Shown here: positions 29,160 to 38,227 of the stretch, piece after piece
Numbering within the stretch: position 1 is the stretch's first letter
Layout: each line of letters starts with the position of its first letter
Notes under the pieces: model-generated
What the model saw: the letters and a program-made list of their open reading frames with translations, nothing else
Told to the model about the DNA's origin: nothing
Databases searched by the model: none
Made by a program: the position numbers and the translations under genes
NCBI GenBank assembly: GCA_049487715.1
Contig: CP150564.1
Span: 558,001 to 622,000 of the forward strand
DNA from: Pycnococcus provasolii
Taxonomy: Eukaryota > Chlorophyta > Pseudoscourfieldiophyceae > Pseudoscourfieldiales
DNA length: 64,000 nucleotides
Reading direction: 5' to 3'

Positions 29160-30731
29160 ATGTCTTCCCATGTGTTTTCAAGTCTCGCCTTAACGTATCT
29201 GTGCTCCTCCTCGTCGTCGTCGGCGGCGTCGTCGTCAAAGAGTACATTCGACGGCGTGTATGCAACTGCTCATGACGCAGAAGTGTACGCGTCCATACTT
29301 TCTCAAGCCACCGCAGGAAACCACAGCTGCGTCGGGCGGAAACCCATCTTAGTCGCACAGCCGGCGTCCGTCGGGGACGTTAAGCGTGTGCTAGCCTTAA
29401 CACAGGCGTGGGTACGGGAAGGGAACGGAAACGTCGACGCACCTCCCCTGTGCATATGCGGAGGGGGACACTCAGAGCTGTGCGTGCTAGAAGGTGCGAT
29501 CCTCTTGCACATGAAGCGCTTGAACGATGTGCACGTCGACGTCGGCGCACAGACCGTAACTATCGGGCCGGGAGTCACGCTCGGGGATGTGCAGGAGGAG
29601 GCGGCGAAGCACGGCATGGCCGTGCCAACGGGCGTATTCTCGGGTGTCGGGGTCGGCTCCATCCTCATGGGTGGCGTGGGAAGACTCGCGCGCAAGCACG
29701 GCCTGTCCGTGCAAAACGTCGTTGAGCTCGACATGGTCACCGCTGACGGCGAGCTGCACACCCTCAACGCCGAAGCGAAAGGTCTCGACGCCGAGCTCTT
29801 CTGGGCGGCGCGCGGTGCGGCGCCTGCACTTGGAGTTGTCACGCGCATAGTCGTTCGCGCGTTCAACGTGTCCCCAGACGTCGTGTACGGCACCGCCGTC
29901 GTTCGGCTGCCGCCAAGCGCGGCAGACAGGCCGCTCGCAGATGCGGCGGCTGACAAGCTCGCTGGCATCGAGCGCATCCTCCGGAGCCTGCCGGAGGGAC
30001 AGCAGGTGGACCTCTGCCTCGCACCACCGACCAGTGCGGCGTCAGATGCCGGCGGCATTCGGCTTGGTATCTTCCCGTGCAGTATCGACGGGCCGTTTCG
30101 CAGCGAGGATGGTGAGGCGATTGGCTTCGACGTGACCAAGCTGGGCACGTTACGCTTCTGCGACATCCCGTATCACAGCATGGAGGAGGATGCCGATGCA
30201 TCGCCAGGCGCCGACACGAGCTCGAACGACGTGGAAGGCGCCGTATCGCAAGCTTCCGCAGGCGTGTTTTCTTACGTGCGGCAGCGATTCGTCGACGAAC
30301 TTGGGGAGGAGGGTATGGCAATCCTAGCCGCCGCCGCGTCGGAGGCGCCCACGGGAGACTCGCTCATCATGCTTCAGCACTGTGGCGGCGCGACGAGAAG
30401 AGGCGGATCTCGTGGCTTGGAGACACCGCGAGAATCACTTGCGTTCACACCGCACGATTGGGAATTCAGCGTTGTGATCATCGCGCTTTGGACGGATACG
30501 TCCGACGATGCAAGGCGCGATGCCATGCGATGGGCTGATGGCGCCTTTAACGCTCTGCAGTCGCATGGCGCCGGGCTGTACGCGGTCGACATCGATCCCT
30601 TTCGACGACCCTCGTCGACTCATGACGAGGTGATGCAGGCATACGGAGACGCAAACCTGCGTCGTTTGCGTGATCTGAAGCAGAAGGTGGACCCTCTTGG
30701 ATTGTTTCGAGGAACAGTAAAGCTACAGTAA
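29160..30731 (+). CDS. BBE-type FAD-linked oxidase
   Basis: About 523 residues with a PCMH FAD-binding domain and a berberine-bridge-like C-terminal end. The FAD-attachment His lies in CGGGHSELC (about residue 102). The second covalent site (Cys in the GxCxxVG loop of bicovalent members) reads GVFSGVGVGS here, so attachment would be through His only. LGDVQEEAAKHGMAVPTG, GGVGRLARKHGL and FWAARGAAPALGVVT are the usual FAD-fold blocks. The terminus KVDPLGLFRG parallels the family's NxxK.DP.n.F motif. Such enzymes oxidise sugars, alkaloids or other small molecules with O2. The first ATG is 29160. A hydrophobic start (VFSSLALTYLCSSSSSSAA) may be a targeting signal. It ends 31 bp from the next convergent stop. 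Confidence 0.82.
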   Translation: MSSHVFSSLALTYLCSSSSSSAASSSKSTFDGVYATAHDAEVYASILSQATAGNHSCVGRKPILVAQPASVGDVKRVLALTQAWVREGNGNVDAPPLCICGGGHSELCVLEGAILLHMKRLNDVHVDVGAQTVTIGPGVTLGDVQEEAAKHGMAVPTGVFSGVGVGSILMGGVGRLARKHGLSVQNVVELDMVTADGELHTLNAEAKGLDAELFWAARGAAPALGVVTRIVVRAFNVSPDVVYGTAVVRLPPSAADRPLADAAADKLAGIERILRSLPEGQQVDLCLAPPTSAASDAGGIRLGIFPCSIDGPFRSEDGEAIGFDVTKLGTLRFCDIPYHSMEEDADASPGADTSSNDVEGAVSQASAGVFSYVRQRFVDELGEEGMAILAAAASEAPTGDSLIMLQHCGGATRRGGSRGLETPRESLAFTPHDWEFSVVIIALWTDTSDDARRDAMRWADGAFNALQSHGAGLYAVDIDPFRRPSSTHDEVMQAYGDANLRRLRDLKQKVDPLGLFRGTVKLQ

Positions 30732-30762
30732 TACTTATTGCTATTTATTGCACACGTAAAAT

Positions 30763-32546
30763 CTACGATTCACTCGTCATCGTCATCTTCCTGCCTGCTG
30801 CAATCCGAGCTGCTATCCAAGCGGGGAACGCAAAGGCTGCGACACCGACGCCGACAATGCCGAGGTCCATTGGCGCGAAGTCGCGCCACGTGTCTAAGCT
30901 GTTGAGCGCAAGGCTCATAAAAGGGTATTGGATCGCACCTGCAATAATGGCGAACACTCCAATCCCAATGCCGTACACGCGCCCAAAGTTTTCGCCTCCA
31001 AAGATGCCCTGCACGTACGTTGTCAAAAGCCCGTAATTCCAAGCGCGGAAGCAGCCAAAGGCGAGAAAGCCGATGCAAAGCACGGAAGTGTGCTTTGCTA
31101 GCAGTGAAGCGTAGCAGAAGATGCCGAGCGTGTTGACGACGATAAAGCCTGCAGGAAGTGAATAGCGGTCGACGAACCGGCCAAATGCCGGAGTGAGTGC
31201 GACGGAGACGAGAATGAGGAAGTTGAAGAGGCGCACGAGCGTCTCAGCATCCTCGGCGGAACGACCGCCGCCGTTCGCGGTCATCTGCTCGGTGATTGAT
31301 CCGAGCACGAACATGGTTCGGAAGATGGTGAACAGCGCCCACGCCGCGCACGCGACGAATGGCGCAGAGACGAACTGCTGTTGAATGGTGAGGCTTGAGC
31401 ACTCCAACAATGGGCCGTAGAGGCCGACGGAAGGCCGTTCGTCCTTGGATGGGCTGTCGTCGCCGCCGTCGCCGCCGCCGCCGCCGTCCTCCTCTTCGTC
31501 CCTCACGGCGTTGTCCTCCTCCTTTGGTGCGTCAAGATGCCCGTTCCACACGAGTTCCGTGGAGAGTAGAAGAAAGAGCGCCGCTATGCACGCCATGCCA
31601 ACGAACAGGTTGCGTATGCTAGTGTTGAGTGTACGGTGCAGCTGCTCGAGCACGGTGAACGTGACGGTGGATCCGTCGAAAGCGCAGTTGATGATAGCGT
31701 GTACAAGCCCGTAGTGGTCGTTGCGGAAGTGCAGTGCGAGCACAAAGTGGCTGAAGAAGAAGCCCATGCCTCCGCACGAAATGAGTCCCACAGCTGGTAA
31801 GTATGCATCGAATGTCCTGCTCGAGAAGGCGAAAAGGAGGCATGCCGCCGAGAACGTGACGAGAGACAACACGCGTGTCACCTTGGCGCCATATGCGTCG
31901 AGCATCCTGTTTTATTTTCGTTGGAAGGTTTACGTATTTAGCGCGTGTTGACTATGTACAATAGGCTGGTTCCAAAGTCGTCGACGTACGGTCCCCACAC
32001 GACGGCACCTGAGAGCGGCACGGCAAACGCGCCGACGGTGTATATGAGAGAGTACCGCAGCAGCTGTTCTTTGCACGGCTGGTTTCGATCGTCCGCGCAC
32101 AGGTGTGCGTAGACGCCGTCCCTTCTCATCGCAAGTGATAGCGCGGACCACCCGAACATGATGCCCGTGGCAAGCAGAACTTCAACGAACGTGAGTGCGA
32201 CGAGAAGCCACCTGCGCGTGGGCAGCTTCATTGGTAGCTTCGTGGGTTGCCACCTAGGCAAGCCGTCTACTGAAAGATAAGCGCCGCCAAACGAACGAAG
32301 TGAAGGTAAACAAAACCCTTCTGGAGATCCTGAGCCGTTGAAGCTGACGCAAGCGCCGCCGGCTGACGCAAGCGCCGCCGGCTGACGCAGCACGCCCGCT
32401 CCAGCCGCGCCGAATGCGAGGGTACGTTTTCCTACCACCCCTTGAATGACTGCGCTCATGTCGCAACTCACTCGCACGACAAACTTTGGCGCGTCGTTCT
32501 TAATGCATGTGCCAGCTACTGTAAACAATTTACGTGGTAGTTCCAT
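30763..32546 (-). CDS. Second SLC43-like MFS transporter, two exons
   Basis: Two frames join across a 53-nt GT-AG intron (31907-31959, donor TT|GTACAT, acceptor AACAG|G), giving one polytopic protein: exon 1 is 31960-32546 and exon 2 is 30763-31906. The first membrane segment has LLATGIMFGWSAL, the same FGW-type motif as the transporter at 18426. GPYVDDFGTSLL after segment 2 and FRAWNYGLLTTYV with FGRVYGI late in the protein fit SLC43/FMP42-like MFS carriers. A Glu/Asp/Gly-rich central loop (about 45 residues) splits the two bundles. The start at 32546 is the first ATG, but it places about 105 residues before segment 1, including a 19-bp tandem duplication (about 32343-32390); ATG 32231 is the conservative alternative. 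It is divergent from the RidA-family gene, 189 bp apart. Confidence 0.75.
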
Positions 32547-32735
32547 CGCTTTGCGAGTTTACCAAAAAAAGCCGCCGCCGGTTTCTTTTTCCTTCTCTCG
32601 AGCTGGTCAAGTTTGGGAGGAACCGTAAAATGTAACTTTAACTTTAACTTCAACTTTGACGTGTCAATCGCGTCGTCTTAACCGTCATACCTATCACCAT
32701 TCTTCGCCATCCTATATATCTCACTGCAAGCGCAG

Positions 32736-33248
32736 ATGATGACGACGACGTTAACGTCTCTCGGCCGGATGTGCGCCAGCTTGACGAGACCAAGAGTATG
32801 GTCGTCGGCGGTGTCCTCTACTTCGCTAGGCGATGTGCTCACACCGGTGAGCGCTTCAGCTGACGAGTGCCCGCCACCGCTCGCCAACTACTCGCAGGCT
32901 ATGCAAGTGAACACGAACGCGCGACTCGTGTTTGTGAGCGGGCAGCTGGGCTCAAGGCCGGACGGAAGTGTCGCAGAAGACGACCCGGAGGAACAGGCGA
33001 GACAATGCTTTCGAAACGTAGACGCGATACTCAAGGGTGCCAACATGGGCCTCAAGGACGTCGTCAGGCTGAGCGCATTCGTCACGAAGAGGGAGTACCT
33101 GCCCAGCTACATGAAGGCACGAGACGACGCGCTCAGGGAAGCGTGCGCGCCAGGAACAACGCCGCCGGCATCGACGCTCATGATTGTTAGCGGCTTCTCG
33201 AAGGCTGAATTTTTAGTCGAGGTGGAGGCTGTCGCGGCGGCACGATGA
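32736..33248 (+). CDS. RidA/YjgF-family protein, organelle-targeted
   Basis: A 170-residue Rid-family protein. The core runs from NARLVFVSGQLG through EEQARQCFRNVDAILKGANMGLKDVVRLSAFV to EFLVEVEAVA, the usual fold and length (about 125 residues). RidA deaminates reactive 2-aminoacrylate-type imines; RutC of the Rut pyrimidine pathway is a relative. The conserved Arg that binds the substrate carboxylate in true RidA (PARSxV) is not visible: the matching stretch reads PPASTLMIV. It may therefore belong to another Rid subgroup. The first 30 residues (Arg, Ser, Thr, no acids) look like a mitochondrial or plastid presequence. A TATATAT word lies about 20 bp before the ATG. It neighbours hydrolases like those that accompany Rid proteins in bacterial catabolic operons. 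Confidence 0.85.
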   Translation: MMTTTLTSLGRMCASLTRPRVWSSAVSSTSLGDVLTPVSASADECPPPLANYSQAMQVNTNARLVFVSGQLGSRPDGSVAEDDPEEQARQCFRNVDAILKGANMGLKDVVRLSAFVTKREYLPSYMKARDDALREACAPGTTPPASTLMIVSGFSKAEFLVEVEAVAAAR

Positions 33249-33316
33249 CGACGCGCACGACTCAACACCTATGCTACCTTTAGAGTAAATAGAACGAATA
33301 ATAATGATAACAACGG

Positions 33317-34274
33317 TCAACGGTCACCCTGCGGAGGGTACAAGGTGTCAAAGTACCCATCCTTGACCACGTCGTCGATGCGCACGGCGTGCACCTCCTC
33401 CAAAAGCTTCGCAAAGAGTTTGGCGGAGGCATCGACCACGCGTGACCCCTTTGACGCGCAAGCCTGGCTTGCGTCGCCAACGACGCCGTTGGGATTCAGG
33501 TCCTGGCTCAGCCAGCCGCACTTGACACCGAATCCAGGCTGATGAATGCGAAGACGCGAACATTCGCCCGCAATCTTTTGCGCGTTTGACGCAAACTTTT
33601 GTACCTTCGCGACGTGCACGAGGTCCGGCCTTAAGTGTAGCATCACTGACGTCTCCATGTCGCCGCCGTGAATTCCAAACTTGAGCTCATCGCCTGGGAA
33701 GAGTTCGGCGGCAACCTCGCCAGCATCCAAGTCAAGTGCCAAAACCGCCATCATGTCCAGCTCGGCGCGCAGCTGCCTCGCCACAATTTCCGCGAGTGCA
33801 TGATTCCCTCCATGGCTGTTGAATAGAACAATCTTCCTGATTCCAGCGCGGGCGACGCATGCACCCACCTCTCGCCATGCTGCACTCGCCGTCTCCACGC
33901 TGAGCGACAACGTGCCTGCGTAATCGCGGTGCTCGCCACTCGTACCGATTTCCGCTGGTGGCAAGACGAGCACATTGACGTTTGGAGGCAGCATGGCAAG
34001 GGCACGGTCGATGATTGCAGCATTGTGCATGGAATCCACGCCCAGGGGAAGGTGCGGTCCGTGAGCTTCCGTTGCTCCTAGCGGAAACACCGCGACGGCC
34101 TCAGAAAGATCCGCAGAGCTAAAATCCGCGGTGGTCCACTCACACCAGAAGCGGCTGCGCGGCGCGGCACTATCGCGTTCCAAACCCTCCTCCTCGAGTG
34201 TAGTATTCGGGGAACGGGAGGAGGAGGAGGAGGAGGAGGAGGAGGAGGAGGAGACGGGCGTACGCGCTTGACAT
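33317..34274 (-). CDS. Creatininase-family amidohydrolase, probably the C-terminal half of a fusion
   Basis: About 280 residues with the creatininase fold. Motifs are FPLGATEAHGPHLPLGVDS (metal-binding Glu, His and Asp), SGEHRDYAGTLSL, FNSHGGNHA and HGGDMETSVML. The family includes creatinine amidohydrolase, FAPy deformylase and related C-N hydrolases. The frame has no ATG ahead of the core; it opens at TTG 34183 and upstream through a Ser run encoded by a GAG/CTC repeat. A GT-AG intron at 34155-34263 (donor GCGC|GTACGC) would join it in frame to MSSA at 34264-34274. That ATG lies in the C-terminal frame of the flavin oxidase, so transcription from the oxidase promoter would yield one bifunctional protein. 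An independent gene with an 11-nt first exon is the alternative. Its stop is 68 bp from the RidA gene's. Confidence 0.8.
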
Positions 34275-35858
34275 GGCTGTGGTAGAGGTACCGGCGGTGG
34301 TAGGCGCCTGCTCTTCCCAAGCCCTCATCTTGCCCGGGTTCAGAATACCATTCGGATCGTGCTCAAGCTTGAAATTCAGCTGCACGTAGTCCGTCTCCTT
34401 CATGCCGCCATCTTCCAAGATGTGCGTGTGTGGATCGAACACGGGGATACCATTAGCCTCGTGCCAGTCGAGAATTTCCCGCAAACGCTCATTGCTGCTC
34501 GGACGTAGCAGAGCCAGCGACGCAAAGCCTACGCGCCCGCCAAAACGGACCACCTCGAGATGCTGCATCAGCTCGTTCGTATCAAATTGCCTTTGCACAG
34601 CCTCGACGAGCTCAACAGCCTTGGCAGGTTCCATCGCCGCCTGCAGGTATGTGATGCTCTTGTCCACCTTGAGTGCATGCAGCGTTGTGTGGTTCCATCC
34701 GTACTCGTACATGGGTGTCGACGACTCTTCAGCCGGCCGCGTCACCATCAGCTCGCCGCCACAGTCAGCCACCAGCCGTGCGAGTGGCCCAAGGCTGTGC
34801 TCGGCACACTGCACCATTGTCACGTGACCTCCGACGCGATCGAGTGTCGTGCCAAATTCCTCAGCCACACCAGGTAGAAACTGCGACGGCACGGGCGATT
34901 CGAACACCGTCGCGGCGCGAGCGACGATTGCGGGCGCCTCGCCGACGTTGAGTGCAAACTGCGCGGCATCCTTGAGCGACGAAAACGAGGCGACGGCATC
35001 GTGCCATGGCTGTGCCCTAGCGAGGGGGATGCTGACCTCCGTGATGACACCAGTGGTACCGTACGCGTGCACAGCCGGAAAGACGTCACGACCGGATAGG
35101 CTGAGAATTCTCGGCGTATCCTCCGCGGTGATGACACGCAGGCTGAGCACCGCGCCATCCTCTGCAAGGCCGCCGTGCAGTAGCGCACCGTGACCGGTGC
35201 TTCCACCCGCAACAAAACCACCGATGGTTGCCGTCCGCCTCGTGGACGGGTGCTGCCTGAGTTCCCACCCGTGTGCTCGTGCCGCGTCCTCGACGTCGCA
35301 GAGGAGGGCGCCCGCCTGTGCGCGCAGCGTTCCGTTCGCCGCGTCGACGTGCAGAACCTGGTTCATGTCCGACAGGTCAAGCACGACGCCACCTTGCAGC
35401 GGCACAGCTTGTCCGTAGTTTCCCGTTCCCGTTCCACGCGGCACAACGGGCACGCCGTGCGCGACCGCCGCCCGCACGGTTGCGAGCGCCTCGTCTTCAC
35501 TTCGAGGCATGGCGAGCGCGTCCCCCTTGCATCCTCTCAGCGTCTCCTTGAGTATGGGTGAGTACCAGAAGAAGTCTCTGCTTCGTCTCGCCACCTCTCT
35601 CCTTTCGTCGTCGCTGTTTTGCGCCACCAGCAGAGGCACGCCTGACGCCTTCACGACTTCTGCGAAAGCCAATAAAGCCGACGACGACGACGACGACGAC
35701 GCCGACGACGACGAGGCTGCCGCGGATGACAAGACGCGACACTGGCCACGTGTCCATCGTAAAAGGAAAGGAGACGCGCACTGAGACGTGACTGAAGCTG
35801 AAGAAACACCAAGCATGCGCAACTTAGCCAATAATGTCGTCGTCACCACCACCGCCAT
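34170..35858 (-). CDS. GlcD-type FAD-linked oxidase, possibly fused to creatininase
   Basis: A flavin oxidase of the FAD_binding_4/GlcD group. The FAD domain has PRSEDEALATVRAAVAHG, VPRGTGTGNYGQ, GGVVLDLSDMNQVL, and RTATIGGFVAGGSTGHG; the C-terminal end has LNFKLEHDPNGILNPGKM. Relatives oxidise glycolate, D-lactate or other 2-hydroxy acids. The first ATG is at 35858; about 50 residues rich in Ser, Thr, Arg and Leu follow as a likely mitochondrial presequence, including a Ser run coded by GAC/GTC-type repeats. The frame does not stop at the natural end but continues through SSAYARLLLL to a stop at 34170, inside the creatininase reading frame. Splicing out 34155-34263 bypasses this stop and fuses the two enzymes into about 860 residues. 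Confidence 0.8.
   Translation of the reverse strand: MAVVVTTTLLAKLRMLGVSSASVTSQCASPFLLRWTRGQCRVLSSAAASSSSASSSSSSSALLAFAEVVKASGVPLLVAQNSDDERREVARRSRDFFWYSPILKETLRGCKGDALAMPRSEDEALATVRAAVAHGVPVVPRGTGTGNYGQAVPLQGGVVLDLSDMNQVLHVDAANGTLRAQAGALLCDVEDAARAHGWELRQHPSTRRTATIGGFVAGGSTGHGALLHGGLAEDGAVLSLRVITAEDTPRILSLSGRDVFPAVHAYGTTGVITEVSIPLARAQPWHDAVASFSSLKDAAQFALNVGEAPAIVARAATVFESPVPSQFLPGVAEEFGTTLDRVGGHVTMVQCAEHSLGPLARLVADCGGELMVTRPAEESSTPMYEYGWNHTTLHALKVDKSITYLQAAMEPAKAVELVEAVQRQFDTNELMQHLEVVRFGGRVGFASLALLRPSSNERLREILDWHEANGIPVFDPHTHILEDGGMKETDYVQLNFKLEHDPNGILNPGKMRAWEEQAPTTAGTSTTAMSSAYARLLLLLLLLLLLLPFPEYYTRGGGFGTR
34219..34252. repeat. GAG trinucleotide repeat at the oxidase/creatininase junction
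   Basis: About 11 GAG units on the + strand, read as CTC on the coding strand. They fall inside the proposed 109-nt intron and would supply a pyrimidine-rich tract. Confidence 0.85.
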
Positions 35859-36487
35859 GGCGAGCACCAAACCAACCACAAATGACAAAGAAAAAAGTTG
35901 CGCGGAAACGAAAAGTGAACCAAAAACGGACGAGTTCGGGTTTTGGATGTTCTGCCTTGAACTACCCTTAACCCCGAAAAACAACTCCGACAACGGTGAA
36001 GGTCCACAACGTCGCCGCGCACCCGCCGGCCACGTTTGCCGCCGCGGTGCCGGCGGTTCGGACGCGTCACGCTTGCGCACCTACGCGAAGTTGGTATAAA
36101 CGAAGTTGGGAAAATTAATGGTACACTTACATGTTGGTAACTGTGTCAACATCGACATCGACATCGACAACATGGTAGTCTATGATGGTGCGCACATCAT
36201 ATTAATACCATGCCCAGGTACTGCTTAACCACCACACTCCACCCAAAAAAAGCCATGATTGCCCAATTTTCACGATTTTTGGCTTCGAAGCCACGGTCAG
36301 CCTTCGTTGGCTCCAAAAAAAGATGATGCAAGCTTCGTGAGCTCGCTTTCCAAAATTCCAGACTCACGAAGGCGTCTTTTGCGTCTCCGGAACGTCGCCG
36401 GGCACGTGCAACGTCAGCCATTCCCGTGCCCACACCGGTGGCCATTGCCCGTCCCTGGGGCTACGTATTTGTTGGTACATTCACGTA
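35859..36487. other. Divergent intergenic region
   Basis: 629 bp between the flavin oxidase and the amidohydrolase gene. It contains a GACATCGACATCGACATCGAC repeat near 36152-36172 and no telomere-like tract. The + and - frames crossing it show no family resemblance. Confidence 0.45.
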
Positions 36488-38227
36488 ATGACAGACTCGG
36501 CCGACTCCTCGCCGGTCGCCTTGCAACTTGACGAACTGTGCAGGCCGTGTGCCGCCACGTCGTCACAAGGAGATTCGCCGTCCGTGCTCCTGCGCAACGT
36601 GCTCGTGCCTGACGTGACGTCGTACGCGAGACGCGACGTCGTGCTCGCGAACGGAAAAATTGAAGCCATCGCCAATGCAAACGAGGCGGACGTGCCAACC
36701 GGAGCGGAAGTCATCGACTGCACGCACCGCATGCTCATGCCAGGATTCGTCAACGCACACACGCACAGCACCGAACACTGGACACGCGGGCTAATCCTGC
36801 CTCTGCCGCTCGAGCTGTGGGTGCTCGAGCTCATGCGACACACGCCAGTCGGGGACAAGGGTTGGCACAACGAAGACTCGTTCGTTCGAACGGCTGCCGC
36901 CTACGGTGGACTCAGTGCAATTCACTGCGGCGCGGAGGCGATGCTGAGCGGTTGCACGGCGATCGTGGACCACCTGTTTGCGCGGAATGCGGACGACGTC
37001 GGCGCAGCAGTTCAGGGATACAAGGCGCTCGGTATTCGCGCGTTCATCGCTCCCATGCTAAACGATGACGCCGTGTTCTACAGCAACTACATACCGCGCG
37101 CGCGTGACGCCGAGGGGCGCAATGCCGCGATAGCGGAGGGCGGGTGCCCGTGCTGCGCCATGGGAAAGGATGGCGTGTTTCGCACCGCCAAGGATGGCAG
37201 AGACCCGGCGAAAACCGAAGCGGCGCTCGCGCTCTGGAAGGAGTGCGTAGAGCGCTACCACGATCCCGCAGGTGGCATCGAGATCGTGGTGGGTCCGGTA
37301 ACAGCCTACAGCGCATCCGAGGAGCTGCTGCGAGGTTGCGCGGAGATACGAAAGAAGTACAACCTGCTTGGTCACACGCATTTGCTCGAGACGCGTGCAC
37401 AGGCGCTAATGGCGAAGCAGAATCTTCCCAGCGGAAGTGCGGTGAAACATCTTCGCGACACCGGCTTCCTCGACACTGGTGGTCGCCCGACGAGCTGCGC
37501 GCACACCGTCTGGTTGGACGACGAGGAAATACGAATCATGGCGGAGTGCAACGCGACCGCCGTGCACAATCCGCTGTCCAACCTGCGACTCGGTAGCGGC
37601 GTGATGCCAGTCGCGAGGTTCCGAGAGGCTGGCGTGAACGTGGCAATAGGCTGCGACGGTTCCTGCTCGTCCGACGGCCAAGATATGCTCGAGGCGATCA
37701 AGTCAGCGACAATCCTAGCCCCGATCCAGACGCCCGATTATCGCGACTGGCCGCGAGCCTCGGACCTGGCGCTGAACGTGGCGGCACGCAACGGCTACAA
37801 GGGAGTGGGCACGAATGCGGGAGTCATCGAGGTGGGTGCGGAGGCGGACGTCACGCTTTGGGATTTGACGGCGATGTCCATGCTGCCGCGCACAGATCCG
37901 CTGAGCTTGCTCATCCAAGGCAGTCGCACGCAGTCGAAGGCTGCTGGCTCCGCGCTGAATTCGGCGTGGGTGCGCGGCAAACGCGTGATCGCGGACGGCG
38001 AGCTCGTCGGCGTGGACTTGGCGAAGTTGCGCGAGATTTTGATCGCTGCGCAGCCCGAGTACCGCGACATGTCCGTCACGAACCCGACGACAGATTCTGC
38101 GTCGACGGCGTCTGCCGAGGTGGAGTACCGCGCAGCGATGGGCCTGGACCCGAGCAACGAGACGGAGCCGCGCAGCGCTTACAAGTTCGAAGAGCACAGA
38201 GCCCTGTACGACCCTCACCTCACATAA
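36488..38227 (+). CDS. Amidohydrolase-superfamily deaminase (SsnA/AtzB/guanine-deaminase-like)
   Basis: A 579-residue metal-dependent hydrolase. Motifs in order: MPGFVNAHTHS (HxH), HTHLLETRAQ (His/Glu), AHTVWLDDEEI (His), HNPLSNLRLGSG, and GCDGSCSSDGQD with the metal-binding Asp. The order and spacing match the branch containing guanine deaminase, SAH/MTA deaminase, 8-oxoguanine deaminase and the triazine hydrolases AtzB/TrzN. A small beta-domain lies N-terminal (LLRNVLVPD) and C-terminal (GAEADVTLWDL), as is usual. A Cys-containing loop (GGCPCCAMGKDG) near residue 220 is an insertion I do not recognise. Within the catabolic block it is the best candidate for an amino-purine or amino-heterocycle deaminase feeding xanthine dehydrogenase. 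It closes the block on the right. The start at 36488 is the first ATG. Confidence 0.85.
   Translation: MTDSADSSPVALQLDELCRPCAATSSQGDSPSVLLRNVLVPDVTSYARRDVVLANGKIEAIANANEADVPTGAEVIDCTHRMLMPGFVNAHTHSTEHWTRGLILPLPLELWVLELMRHTPVGDKGWHNEDSFVRTAAAYGGLSAIHCGAEAMLSGCTAIVDHLFARNADDVGAAVQGYKALGIRAFIAPMLNDDAVFYSNYIPRARDAEGRNAAIAEGGCPCCAMGKDGVFRTAKDGRDPAKTEAALALWKECVERYHDPAGGIEIVVGPVTAYSASEELLRGCAEIRKKYNLLGHTHLLETRAQALMAKQNLPSGSAVKHLRDTGFLDTGGRPTSCAHTVWLDDEEIRIMAECNATAVHNPLSNLRLGSGVMPVARFREAGVNVAIGCDGSCSSDGQDMLEAIKSATILAPIQTPDYRDWPRASDLALNVAARNGYKGVGTNAGVIEVGAEADVTLWDLTAMSMLPRTDPLSLLIQGSRTQSKAAGSALNSAWVRGKRVIADGELVGVDLAKLREILIAAQPEYRDMSVTNPTTDSASTASAEVEYRAAMGLDPSNETEPRSAYKFEEHRALYDPHLT

Noticed and set aside
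29103-32546. Bacterial operon acquired whole
   Set aside because: Genes alternate in strand, one has a 53-nt intron, and organelle-type presequences are present, so the arrangement is eukaryotic even if single genes were once transferred.
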